In this document: positions 1 to 6,960 of the stretch, in pieces
Layout: every line of letters starts with the position of its first letter
How positions within the stretch are numbered: position 1 is the first letter of the stretch
Assembly (NCBI GenBank): GCA_014763515.1
Contig: JACXVH010000006.1
Coordinates: forward strand, 1-18,674
Reading direction: 5' to 3'
Source of the DNA: Flavobacteriaceae bacterium
GTDB lineage: Bacteria > Bacteroidota > Bacteroidia > Flavobacteriales > Flavobacteriaceae
DNA: 18,674 bases
Made by a program: the position numbers and the translations under genes
The notes under the pieces: generated by a model
What the model saw: the letters and a program-made list of their open reading frames with translations, nothing else
The model's database searches: none
Told to the model about the DNA's origin: nothing

Positions 1-569
1 TTTGCTTTTATAGTAGCTTCATCCTCACAATGAACCGCAATAAGCATTTTTGTAGAAGAAAATATTTTTTCTAAAGTTTCTTGATTATCAACCAACATAT
101 TCCCTGTCGATGAACCTAAAAAAAGTTTTATTCCCGCAACATTTCGCGGATTTGTTTTTAAAAGTTCTTCTAGATTGTCATTAGTTCCTCCCATCATAAA
201 CGAATAATTCGCATAAGATGTAGTGGCAGCAATTTGATATTTTTGCTCTAATAATTCTTGAGTAACGGCATTTGGAACTGTATTAGGCTGATCTATAAAA
301 GTAGTAACCCCGCCAGCAACAGCTGCTTTACTTTCAGTTTCAATAGTTGCTTTTTGTGTTAATCCTGGTTCTCTAAAATGTACTTGATCGTCAATAGCAC
401 CTGGGATTAAATAATTACCCTCAGCATCTACAATGATACAATCAGAAGATTTTGGACTTATTTTTTCGGCAATTTCTTTAATAAATTCATTTTCTATTAA
501 AACATCACCTTCAAATATCTCTCCTTCATTAACAATTTTAGCATTCTTTACTAAATATGTACTACTCAT
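1..569 (-). CDS. pyrC: Dihydroorotase, N-terminal part (3' end of gene lies outside the window)
   Basis: The protein is an amidohydrolase that interconverts carbamoyl-aspartate and dihydroorotate in cytosolic pyrimidine synthesis. About 189 residues are visible, starting MSSTYLVKNAKIVN. The diagnostic block DDQVHFREPGL lies at residues 60-70. Further on come the AGGVTT strand, a KLFLGSSTG segment holding the lysine that is carboxylated in this family, and VHCEDE near the window edge, whose His is a metal ligand. The first His of the usual HxH metal motif is Gln here (Q62-V-H64); I recall this variant as common in Bacteroidota dihydroorotases. The ATG directly abuts the TAA of the upstream glycosyltransferase gene, so the two are probably co-transcribed and translationally coupled. 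An allantoinase-like relative is possible, but the FREPG signature favours dihydroorotase. The gene is cut by the window, not visibly broken. Confidence 0.9.
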   Translation of the reverse strand, partial: MSSTYLVKNAKIVNEGEIFEGDVLIENEFIKEIAEKISPKSSDCIIVDAEGNYLIPGAIDDQVHFREPGLTQKATIETESKAAVAGGVTTFIDQPNTVPNAVTQELLEQKYQIAATTSYANYSFMMGGTNDNLEELLKTNPRNVAGIKLFLGSSTGNMLVDNQETLEKIFSSTKMLIAVHCEDEATIKA

Positions 570-1292
570 TTACAATTGGTTAAATAGTTGTTTTATTCTC
601 AACAAAATTACACCAAAAACTGCTTCACGAATAATTGCACCACTCATTTTTGATTGTCCTTTTGTTCTATCAGTAAATATAATTGGAACTTCCACAATAT
701 TAAATTTCTTGACAAAAGTTCTGTACTTCATTTCTATTTGAAACGCATAACCTATAAATTTTATTTCATCGAGATTAATAGTTTCTAAAACTTGGCGCTT
801 ATAACATTTAAAACCTGCTGTAGCATCATGAATTTTCATTCCTGTAACCATTCGCACATAAACTGACGCAAAATATGATAGTAATACTCTAGAAAGTGGC
901 CAATTGACAACGTTTACACCTTTTGAATATCTTGAACCTATCGCCAAATCAGCTCCGTTTTTACAAGCCTCTAAAAGTTTTTCCAAGTCTTTAGGATTGT
1001 GAGAAAAATCGGCATCCATTTCAAAAATATAATCATATCCTTTTAATAAAGCCCATTTAAAACCATGAACATACGCTGTCCCTAAACCTGATTTTTTAGT
1101 TCTAATTTCTAAATGTAATTTATCTATAAATATTTGTTGTAATTCTTGAACTTTCTGCGCAGTACCATCAGGCGAATTATCGTCTACAATTAATACATGA
1201 AAGTTTTTTTCAAGAGAAAATACTGTACGAATAATATCTTCAATATTTTCAATTTCATTATAGGTAGGAATTACTACAAGGTTTTGCCCCAT
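570..1292 (-). CDS. Polyprenol-phosphate mannosyl/glucosyltransferase (GT2, DPM1-like)
   Basis: This 240-residue GT-A fold glycosyltransferase probably moves a sugar, usually mannose, from its GDP or UDP carrier to polyprenyl phosphate at the inner face of the cytoplasmic membrane. That makes a lipid-linked sugar for glycan or protein glycosylation. Visible motifs are VIPTYNE (residues 8-13), VDDNSPDGT (36-44, nucleotide binding), EMDADFSHNP (91-100, the DxD metal site), GSRY, and a basic C-terminal segment with TDRTKGQSKM. There is no C-terminal membrane domain, so it is the short DPM1-like form without a GtrA fusion. Its stop codon touches the start of the dihydroorotase gene, implying an operon. 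Sugar donor and acceptor cannot be read from sequence alone. Confidence 0.88.
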   Translation of the reverse strand: MGQNLVVIPTYNEIENIEDIIRTVFSLEKNFHVLIVDDNSPDGTAQKVQELQQIFIDKLHLEIRTKKSGLGTAYVHGFKWALLKGYDYIFEMDADFSHNPKDLEKLLEACKNGADLAIGSRYSKGVNVVNWPLSRVLLSYFASVYVRMVTGMKIHDATAGFKCYKRQVLETINLDEIKFIGYAFQIEMKYRTFVKKFNIVEVPIIFTDRTKGQSKMSGAIIREAVFGVILLRIKQLFNQL

Positions 1293-1294
1293 TT

Positions 1295-1319
1295 CATAAT
1301 TAATTATGCGACAAAAATA
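1295..1319 (-). promoter_or_regulatory. -7 element and 14-bp palindrome upstream of the glycosyltransferase gene
   Basis: On the minus strand TATTTTTG (1312-1319) matches the Bacteroidota -7 consensus TAnnTTTG. No TTG is correctly spaced for a -33 element, so the promoter call is tentative. Between it and the start codon lies a perfect 14-bp palindrome, CATAATTAATTATG (1295-1308), about where transcription would begin. It could be an operator or only AT-rich chance. Confidence 0.35.
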
Positions 1320-1364
1320 AACTAAAAAACGGGTTTATCTCTTAAGAAAGTTATAATTTAAACA

Positions 1365-1398
1365 AAAAACTACTTATAAATTCTCATAAGTAGTTTTT
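1365..1398 (-). terminator. Rho-independent terminator of the thioredoxin-family gene
   Basis: AAAAACTACTTAT (1365-1377) and ATAAGTAGTTTTT (1386-1398) form a perfect 13-bp stem with an 8-base loop. Read on the minus strand it starts 7 bases after the stop of the gene ending at 1406 and finishes in a run of T. It separates that gene from the glycosyltransferase gene downstream. Confidence 0.75.
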
Positions 1399-1405
1399 GA
1401 AATAA

Positions 1406-2017
1406 TTATTTTACTAGTTGTTTTTCTTCTAAAATTTGAAGGAATTCTAACTGTGTAGATTCTCCCTTATCTTTCAAATACCATTTTTGTAACTCAATTT
1501 TAATTGGTTCATCAACAACCCCATTTTTTTCCTTATAATCAGCAATTAATTTTCGAGCAGCTTCTGGTCTTGGCCCCCAACTTCCTACAACTTCTCGAGA
1601 ACTTTTTTCAATTAAAATAACTTTTGGAATTGATTTACTACCATTGGTTAAAAAAAGATTCATCAATTCTTCATTTTCATCTCTCAAAACTAATTTTAGA
1701 TCGATCTTATCACTTGTTTCACTTATTTTATTTAAAATAGGTAAAATTTGAGCGGCATCTCCACACCAACCTTCGGTTAATGTTAACAAGATAAATTCAT
1801 TTTCTAAATTCGATAACCTCTCTTGAATAGTCTCTAAAACTGAAAGTGTCTTGTCTAATCTGTTCATTCTCGTTTCATTTAACTCAGAATAATGAAATAA
1901 ATCTTCATTTTGAGTTATTCCTGTCGATTTTCCTTCTTTTAAAAGCCCTCTTACTAAACTTCTATATTCATTGTAAGTTAAACTCTTTGCTAAAAATGTT
2001 TCAATTATATTTTGCAT
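1406..2017 (-). CDS. Thioredoxin-family protein with a monocysteine WCGDA site
   Basis: This is a 203-residue cytosolic protein with no signal peptide. The first 75 residues look helical. Then comes a thioredoxin-like core with ILLTLTEGWCGDAAQ at about 76-90, and SKSIPKVILI containing the cis-proline expected in this fold. The active-site position reads W84-C85-G86-D87, so the second Cys of CxxC is replaced by Asp. A normal dithiol reductase mechanism is therefore unlikely, while a monothiol, binding or chaperone role is possible. The architecture matches the Thioredoxin_9-type proteins frequent in Flavobacteriia, whose function is not established. It is transcribed alone, divergent from the patatin gene, and followed by its own terminator. 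Confidence 0.8.
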   Translation of the reverse strand: MQNIIETFLAKSLTYNEYRSLVRGLLKEGKSTGITQNEDLFHYSELNETRMNRLDKTLSVLETIQERLSNLENEFILLTLTEGWCGDAAQILPILNKISETSDKIDLKLVLRDENEELMNLFLTNGSKSIPKVILIEKSSREVVGSWGPRPEAARKLIADYKEKNGVVDEPIKIELQKWYLKDKGESTQLEFLQILEEKQLVK

Positions 2018-2036
2018 TGTAATAACATTTTATTTG

Positions 2037-2044
2037 CAAATTTA
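2037..2044 (-). promoter_or_regulatory. -7 element for the thioredoxin-family gene
   Basis: On the minus strand TAAATTTG fits TAnnTTTG and is followed by C, as is common in Flavobacteriia. It lies 20 bases upstream of the ATG at 2015-2017. No TTG is suitably placed for the -33 element, so this is a partial match only. Confidence 0.4.
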
Positions 2045-2048
2045 ATTC

Positions 2049-2056
2049 TATTTTTG
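2049..2056 (+). promoter_or_regulatory. -7 element for the patatin-like gene
   Basis: TATTTTTG matches TAnnTTTG and lies 26 bases before the chosen ATG at 2083. No well-spaced TTG is visible upstream. It overlaps the divergent intergenic region shared with the thioredoxin-family gene. Confidence 0.35.
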
Positions 2057-2082
2057 AGATTAATTTGTTAGCTAAGTTACAA

Positions 2083-2871
2083 ATGGATTTTTCTTCAAAG
2101 AATATTGGATTTGCATTGTCTGGTGGAGGTTCTAAAGGAATTGCTCATGCTGGAGCATTACAATTTTTAAAGGAACAAAATATTTTACCTTCGGTAATGT
2201 CTGGAAGTAGTGCTGGGGCGATAATAGCTGCATTATACTCTGTTGGTAAAACCCCAGAAGAAATACTCGATTTTTTTCAATCCATTTATTTTTTTCATTG
2301 GAAACATTTTACATTAAAAAAACCTGGACTTATAGATTCTGAGGCTTTTAAATCGTATTTTGAAAAAGTTTTTGGAAAAAAGACAATTGGCGATTTACCC
2401 ATACCTATTAAAATAACTGCAACTGATTTAGTAAGTGGAAAACTGAAAATTTTTAATGAAAAAACACTTGTAACCGATGCTGTTTTAGCTTCCGCCTCTT
2501 TCCCTGGAATGTTGTCTCCATATGTTCTAAACAATAAAATGTATAGTGATGGCGGTATTCTAAATCATTTTCCAACAGACTTATTACAAGGCGATTGTGA
2601 TCATATTATTGGAATTTATGTAAGTCCAATTCACAATGTGGAAGCAAAAGATTTAAATTCTATAAAGTCGGTAACCACTAGATCATTCGAGCTTTTAACA
2701 GCGAGAGGAAACTATCAAAAATTCAGTTTATGTGATTGGGTTATTGAACCAAAGGAATTGGCAAACTTCAGTACTTTTGAAACTTCAAAAACAAAAATGA
2801 AGCAAATTTTTGAAATTGGCTACCAAGAAGCAAAAAAAACATTTGAAGAATTGAAGAGTCAAAAATCTTAG
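2083..2871 (+). CDS. Patatin-like phospholipase (RssA-type)
   Basis: This 262-residue serine hydrolase uses a Ser-Asp dyad, and relatives cleave acyl chains from lipids. Visible elements are the oxyanion-hole loop SGGGSKG (residues 13-19), the nucleophile elbow GSSAG (41-45, Ser43) and the DGG motif (Asp156 in YSDGG). No signal peptide or beta-barrel is present, so it is the small soluble cytosolic type, not a secreted patatin. I start at ATG 2083. The frame could extend to a TTG at 2065, but that codon lies only 8 bases past the likely -7 element and the fold begins right after the ATG. The gene is followed closely by the pyrH promoter. The substrate is unknown. Confidence 0.88.
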   Translation: MDFSSKNIGFALSGGGSKGIAHAGALQFLKEQNILPSVMSGSSAGAIIAALYSVGKTPEEILDFFQSIYFFHWKHFTLKKPGLIDSEAFKSYFEKVFGKKTIGDLPIPIKITATDLVSGKLKIFNEKTLVTDAVLASASFPGMLSPYVLNNKMYSDGGILNHFPTDLLQGDCDHIIGIYVSPIHNVEAKDLNSIKSVTTRSFELLTARGNYQKFSLCDWVIEPKELANFSTFETSKTKMKQIFEIGYQEAKKTFEELKSQKS

Positions 2872-2873
2872 AC

Positions 2874-2904
2874 TTTGAGCATATTGTAATTTTGTGTAAG
2901 TTTG
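2874..2904 (+). promoter_or_regulatory. Bacteroidota-type promoter of pyrH-frr
   Basis: TTTG (2874-2877, -33) and TAAGTTTG (2897-2904, -7, followed by C) are separated by 19 bases. This fits the TTTG-N19-TAnnTTTG consensus of Bacteroides and Flavobacterium primary sigma promoters. A second -7 match, TAATTTTG, lies at 2887-2894 but lacks a spaced partner. The predicted start leaves a leader of about 25 bases before the pyrH ATG. Confidence 0.6.
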
Positions 2905-2934
2905 CATCGCATTTATGCAACAAATAAACTCACA

Positions 2935-3642
2935 ATGAAATATAAAAGAATACTTCTAAAATTGAGTGGCGAAGCTTTAATGGGAGAACGCCAATATGGT
3001 ATTGAACCAAAACGATTAGCAGAATATGCTGATGAAATTAAAAAAATTCACGATAAAGGCGTGGAAATTGCGATCGTAATTGGTGGTGGAAATATATTTA
3101 GAGGTGTAGCCGGAGCTAGTAACGGAATGGATCGTGTACAAGGCGATTATATGGGAATGTTAGCAACAGTTATTAACGGAATGGCTTTACAAGGTGCTCT
3201 TGAAGAAGCAGGAATGCAAACACGTTTACAAACTGCTTTAAAAATTGAAGCCATTGCTGAGTCCTATATAAAAAGAAGAGCAACACGCCATTTAGAAAAA
3301 GGACGTATTGTAATTTTTGGTGCTGGTACAGGAAATCCATATTTTACTACAGATACAGCGGCCGTTTTAAGAGGAATTGAAATTAACGCAGACGTTATTT
3401 TAAAAGGAACAAGAGTTGATGGTGTTTACACAGCAGATCCTGAGAAAGATGTTAATGCAATAAAATTTGATCAAATTTCTTTTGAAGATGTACTAGCTAA
3501 AGGTTTAAATGTAATGGATACCACAGCATTTACACTTAGCCAAGAGAACAAATTACCTATTATTGTGTTTGACATGAACAAAGACGGTAATTTACTTAAA
3601 GTTTGTGAAGGAGAAACAGTAGGAACAACAGTAACGATATAA
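2935..3642 (+). CDS. pyrH: UMP kinase
   Basis: This enzyme phosphorylates UMP to UDP with ATP in cytosolic pyrimidine nucleotide synthesis. The 235-residue product has the bacterial UMP-kinase form of the amino-acid-kinase fold. It shows LLKLSGEAL near the N-terminus (ATP site), GGGNIFRG, DYMGMLATVING, GTGNPYFTTDTAA (UMP and ATP contacts) and KGTRVDGVYTADP. The length is typical of the family. I chose ATG 2935 because the family begins at the MKYKRILLKLSG segment; an upstream TTG at 2902 lies within the -7 promoter element and cannot be translated from that promoter. It sits directly before frr, a pairing conserved across many bacteria. Confidence 0.97.
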   Translation: MKYKRILLKLSGEALMGERQYGIEPKRLAEYADEIKKIHDKGVEIAIVIGGGNIFRGVAGASNGMDRVQGDYMGMLATVINGMALQGALEEAGMQTRLQTALKIEAIAESYIKRRATRHLEKGRIVIFGAGTGNPYFTTDTAAVLRGIEINADVILKGTRVDGVYTADPEKDVNAIKFDQISFEDVLAKGLNVMDTTAFTLSQENKLPIIVFDMNKDGNLLKVCEGETVGTTVTI

Positions 3643-3645
3643 TTT

Positions 3646-3717
3646 GTTTCAGGTTTCAAGTTGTTTTTGTTAATTTTAAAACTTGAAACACGTGCAAAGT
3701 GAGTAAAAAATTGAAAC
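3646..3717 (+). repeat. Inverted/direct GTTTCA repeat cluster between pyrH and frr
   Basis: GTTTCAAGTT (3653-3662) and AACTTGAAAC (3680-3689) form a perfect 10-bp inverted repeat around a 17-base AT-rich loop. A direct copy of GTTTCA precedes it at 3646-3651, and another inverted copy, TGAAAC, follows at 3712-3717, so the arms could nest. No T-run follows the inner stem, so it is not a standard terminator. In the transcript the hairpin could affect processing or the pyrH/frr expression ratio. The GTTTCAG-GTTTCAA heptad pattern also resembles short intergenic repeats I recall from Flavobacterium genomes. Confidence 0.6.
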
Positions 3718-3727
3718 TAATAAAAAG

Positions 3728-4291
3728 ATGACAGAAGAAATTAATTTTATAATAGACAGTGCAAAAGAATCGATGACTGGTTCTATTGCTCACTTAGAAA
3801 GAGAATTTTTAAATATAAGAGCTGGAAAAGCTTCCCCTGCAATGTTAGGTAGTGTATTTGTTGACTATTACGGTTCTCAAACACCCCTTTCTCAAGTTGC
3901 TAATATAGCCGCTCCAGACGCAAGAACTCTAACTGTTACACCATGGGAAAAAAGCATGATAAACCCTATTGAAAAAGCGATTATGATTGCTAATTTAGGT
4001 TTAAACCCAATGAATAATGGAGAAAGCATCATTATTAACATACCTGCTTTAACAGAAGAGAGACGTAAAGAATTAGTAAAACAAGCAAAGGCTGAAGCTG
4101 AAGATGCAAAAATAAGTGTTCGTAATGCTCGTAAAGATGCTAATAACGACATTAAAAAAGAAGAGAAAAATGGGACATCTGAAGATGTTTGCAAAAAAGC
4201 TGAAGAAGATATTCAAAAATTAACAGATAATTTTATCAAAAAAATTGAAGATGTACTAGCTGTTAAAGAAGCTGAAATAATGAAAGTATAA
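3728..4291 (+). CDS. frr: Ribosome recycling factor
   Basis: The product acts with EF-G to split the post-termination ribosome complex so that subunits can be reused. It has 187 residues, close to the usual 185. Features seen are the helix I segment REFLNIRAGKASPAML (residues 25-40), the domain II segment VDYYGSQTPLSQVANIAAPDARTLTV (split around 45-70), the hinge and TEERRKELVKQAK (109-121), and the charged helix III with VRNARKDANND. The three-helix-bundle plus beta/alpha-domain layout is complete. It follows pyrH by 85 bases that carry an inverted repeat, and it ends at a strong terminator, so pyrH-frr is the likely transcription unit. Confidence 0.97.
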   Translation: MTEEINFIIDSAKESMTGSIAHLEREFLNIRAGKASPAMLGSVFVDYYGSQTPLSQVANIAAPDARTLTVTPWEKSMINPIEKAIMIANLGLNPMNNGESIIINIPALTEERRKELVKQAKAEAEDAKISVRNARKDANNDIKKEEKNGTSEDVCKKAEEDIQKLTDNFIKKIEDVLAVKEAEIMKV

Positions 4292-4297
4292 TTTTTT

Positions 4298-4325
4298 AAA
4301 ATCCCGAGTCCTTCGGGATTTTTTT
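4298..4325 (+). terminator. Rho-independent terminator of pyrH-frr
   Basis: AATCCCGA (4300-4307) pairs with TCGGGATT (4313-4320) across a 5-base loop, extended by flanking A and T bases, and is followed by a run of seven T ending at 4325. The GC core and the position 6 bases after the frr stop make this the clearest terminator on the plus strand. Confidence 0.92.
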
Positions 4326-4377
4326 ATACCATAATTTATTCTCTCTTAGAGTTAGTTATACAAACTATTATTTTAAT

Positions 4378-4385
4378 TAAGTTTG
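4378..4385 (+). promoter_or_regulatory. -7 element for the DUF5686 gene
   Basis: TAAGTTTG, followed by C, matches TAnnTTTG and lies 17 bases before the ATG at 4403. The base context (AAGTTTGCAT) is the same as at the pyrH promoter. At the -33 position only TTA (4356-4358) is found in place of TTG, so the promoter would be non-consensus. Confidence 0.45.
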
Positions 4386-4402
4386 CATAATGTTATTACA
4401 AT

Positions 4403-6883
4403 ATGCGCAAGTGTTTCATATATTTCTTTCTCCTATTTTATTCAGCATTTTTTGCTCAAACTAAAATTAAGGGTCAGGTAATCGATCTTGATACTACAAT
4501 TCCTTTAGCTTTTGCTAATGTACTTTATCAAGGTAATGTTATCAAAACTGATTGGGAAGGAAAATTCGAACTTTTAATTTCCGAGTATGAGAAACCTATA
4601 ATTGTTAAACACAAAGGTTATTACGATAAATTTGCCTACGCTAATCTTAAAACTAATTTTTTATTAATTAAAGCAACCACTAATATCAGCGCAAAACAAC
4701 CTGAACTTTATACCGATAATAAAGTAAATAAAATCGTAAAACAAGTAATTGAGAATAGAGACAAAAATAGACCTGAAAAAGCTTTAGAAAATTATCAATA
4801 CAAAAATTATGAATATTTGTATTTGAGTGCTCATCCCGATAGTATTTCATCAAAAATTGATACTATTTACAAGAAAAAACTTTTCGGAAAAACCAAAATT
4901 AAATTAGATTCTTCTAATTATAAATTTAAAAAGCTCGTAAGTAAACAGCATATTTACCAAACAGAAAAAGTAAACTTAATTCAACATCATAAAAACACAA
5001 CTAAAGAAACTGTTTTAGCTACAAGAATGGCGGGCTTTCAACAACCCATTTACGAATTCTTAGGCTTAAAACTAGTTTCGTATTCTGTTTACGAAAACCC
5101 CTTTGAAATTTTAGAAAGTCCCGTTCAAAATCCTATTTCTAATTATGGTCGTTTACTTTATAATTACAATATTATTGATACGGTAAAAATACAAGGAAGA
5201 AAAGCCTATCGTATCTATTTTCAACCCAAAAAATTAAGAGCTAACAAATTAAGAGGATTACTATATGTTGATGCTGAAACATTTGCAATTGCCAAAGCTT
5301 ATTACAGAATTTACGGAATGGTAAACATCAATGCAACATATACTTTTGATTATTTAAAAGAACAAAATTTATGGTTTCCCAACAAAAGAGAAATTAAAGT
5401 CCAAAAAGGCACTAGTAATGAAGATTTAAAAATTTTAGGAGGAACTATAAAATTCAATGCTTCTGAAGAAGAAACTGCTGGCAACGATTTAACCGACCAC
5501 AGTTATCTTGCAATAGAATCTAAAGTTTTTGACATTAATTTTAATAAAAAAAATAGTATTGAAAAACCTTACATCAAAATTGATGTTCCTGAATCTAGTT
5601 TAAACAAACCTGATAATTTCTGGAAACCTTTTTCAAAAGACACCATCGATAACCGAAAAATAAAAACATATGTTTCATTAGACAGTCTATCAGTAGCAGA
5701 AAAAATTGAACATCGATTGTTTCTAGGAAGAAAAATTATAAATGGGTATTTTCCTATTTCTTATGTCGATTTAGACTTAAGGAGTATTGTTAAATATAAT
5801 AATTACGAAGGATTTCGTTTTGGTTTAGGATTTGTAACCAATGATAAATTATCTGAAAATTACAAAGTAAGTGCTTACGGTGCTTACGGATTAAAAGATG
5901 AAAAGTTTAAATATGGCGTAACTCCTTCTTACCGACTTGATAAAATAACTGAAACTTGGGTTAGCGCATCATATAGCGACGATTTAAGTGAAATTGCTGA
6001 AACTAATTTTGCAACAGACACAAAACGTTTTAAAATCTACGACCCAAGACCAATTAATATTTCTACTTTTTATAATTACAGAAGAAGTGCTATTGGACTA
6101 GAATCTAAAATAGTACCAAAAACCTATTCTATATTCAATTTAGAATATAACCGAATTCAACCTCTTTTCGATTATACTTATTTACTAAATAACAAATCAT
6201 ATACCAACTTTTATCTAACAACGGCTCAATTAACATTTGAATGGAATCCATTTAGCAATTTTATGCAAACACCTAAAGGTTTATTGGAATATGAAAAAAG
6301 ACATCCCAAATTCTCATTTCAAATAACACAAAGCATTCCAGCTCTTGAAAGTGATTTTACATTTACTAAAATAGACTTTAAAACGTATTTCGAAAAACCT
6401 TTTTTATCTGGACAAAAAAGTGCTGTATTATTTCAAGCAGGTGTTGTTTTTGGCGATGCTCCTTTAACACATTTATATAGTATTGCACCTAACAGCATTA
6501 ACAAAGATGCTATTTTAAAAAGAATTACTTTTTCAGGAAAAAACAGCTTTGAAACCATGTACTATAATGAGTTTTTCTCCGATAGATTTGCCGCATTACA
6601 TTTAAAACATACTTTCAATAGAATTAATTTGGGCTACAAAATTGATCCTGAAATTTCAGTGGCTACAAGAATGGCCTGGGGTAATATCGATAATGCTCAA
6701 AATCATATAGGCTTGTCATTTAAAACTCTTGAAAAAGGATTTATAGAAAGCGGTATTGAAGCTAATAAAATTTTTAAAGGAATTGGTTTTACTGCTTATT
6801 ACAGATACGGCCCTAATCAACTACCAAGAGTGGATGATAACATTTCTATAAAAATATCTTATCATTTAGATTTAGGGTTTTAA
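4403..6883 (+). CDS. DUF5686 outer-membrane protein with carboxypeptidase-regulatory-like domain
   Basis: This 826-residue protein is predicted to sit in the outer membrane. A signal peptide occupies residues 1-18 (hydrophobic, ending FFAQ, cut likely after Ala18). A carboxypeptidase-regulatory-like beta-sandwich follows at about 20-105 (IKGQVIDLDTTIPLAFANVL, then TDWEGKFEL). The rest matches the DUF5686 pattern common in Bacteroidota: an N-terminal mixed region and a C-terminal half of alternating strands ending in a terminal Phe (YHLDLGF), as expected for a beta-barrel folded by the BAM complex. The family is not functionally defined; relatives resemble the N-terminal part of SusC-like receptors but lack the TonB-dependent plug. 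It appears to be transcribed alone, from its own -7 element to the next promoter. Confidence 0.85.
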   Translation: MRKCFIYFFLLFYSAFFAQTKIKGQVIDLDTTIPLAFANVLYQGNVIKTDWEGKFELLISEYEKPIIVKHKGYYDKFAYANLKTNFLLIKATTNISAKQPELYTDNKVNKIVKQVIENRDKNRPEKALENYQYKNYEYLYLSAHPDSISSKIDTIYKKKLFGKTKIKLDSSNYKFKKLVSKQHIYQTEKVNLIQHHKNTTKETVLATRMAGFQQPIYEFLGLKLVSYSVYENPFEILESPVQNPISNYGRLLYNYNIIDTVKIQGRKAYRIYFQPKKLRANKLRGLLYVDAETFAIAKAYYRIYGMVNINATYTFDYLKEQNLWFPNKREIKVQKGTSNEDLKILGGTIKFNASEEETAGNDLTDHSYLAIESKVFDINFNKKNSIEKPYIKIDVPESSLNKPDNFWKPFSKDTIDNRKIKTYVSLDSLSVAEKIEHRLFLGRKIINGYFPISYVDLDLRSIVKYNNYEGFRFGLGFVTNDKLSENYKVSAYGAYGLKDEKFKYGVTPSYRLDKITETWVSASYSDDLSEIAETNFATDTKRFKIYDPRPINISTFYNYRRSAIGLESKIVPKTYSIFNLEYNRIQPLFDYTYLLNNKSYTNFYLTTAQLTFEWNPFSNFMQTPKGLLEYEKRHPKFSFQITQSIPALESDFTFTKIDFKTYFEKPFLSGQKSAVLFQAGVVFGDAPLTHLYSIAPNSINKDAILKRITFSGKNSFETMYYNEFFSDRFAALHLKHTFNRINLGYKIDPEISVATRMAWGNIDNAQNHIGLSFKTLEKGFIESGIEANKIFKGIGFTAYYRYGPNQLPRVDDNISIKISYHLDLGF

Positions 6884-6906
6884 ATTTATCTTAATTCTTG
6901 AGCTTG

Positions 6907-6941
6907 TAACTTAAGTATTTAAGTTATTATACGTACCTTTG
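6907..6941 (+). promoter_or_regulatory. Exporter promoter -7 element with an overlapping palindrome
   Basis: TACCTTTG (6934-6941), followed by C, matches TAnnTTTG and lies 19 bases upstream of the exporter ATG. A perfect inverted repeat, TAACTTAA-GTAT-TTAAGTTA (6907-6926), covers the place where the -33 element should be, and no correctly spaced TTG is present. A regulator binding this palindrome could block or recruit RNA polymerase. That is inference; the arms are AT-only apart from one C/G pair. Confidence 0.45.
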
Positions 6942-6960
6942 CCGCTCAATTTTTGTACCA

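Noticed and set aside
433..741. 102-codon plus-strand frame over the start of the dihydroorotase gene and the end of the glycosyltransferase gene
   Set aside because: It lies antisense to two well-supported genes and shows no recognisable domain or start context.
2065..2082. TTG-started N-terminal extension of the patatin-like protein
   Set aside because: The ATG at 2083 fits the fold start, and the extension starts only 8 bases past the likely -7 element, with no conserved residues.
2902..2934. TTG-started N-terminal extension of UMP kinase
   Set aside because: It starts within the -7 promoter element, and family members begin at the MKYKRILLKLSG segment.
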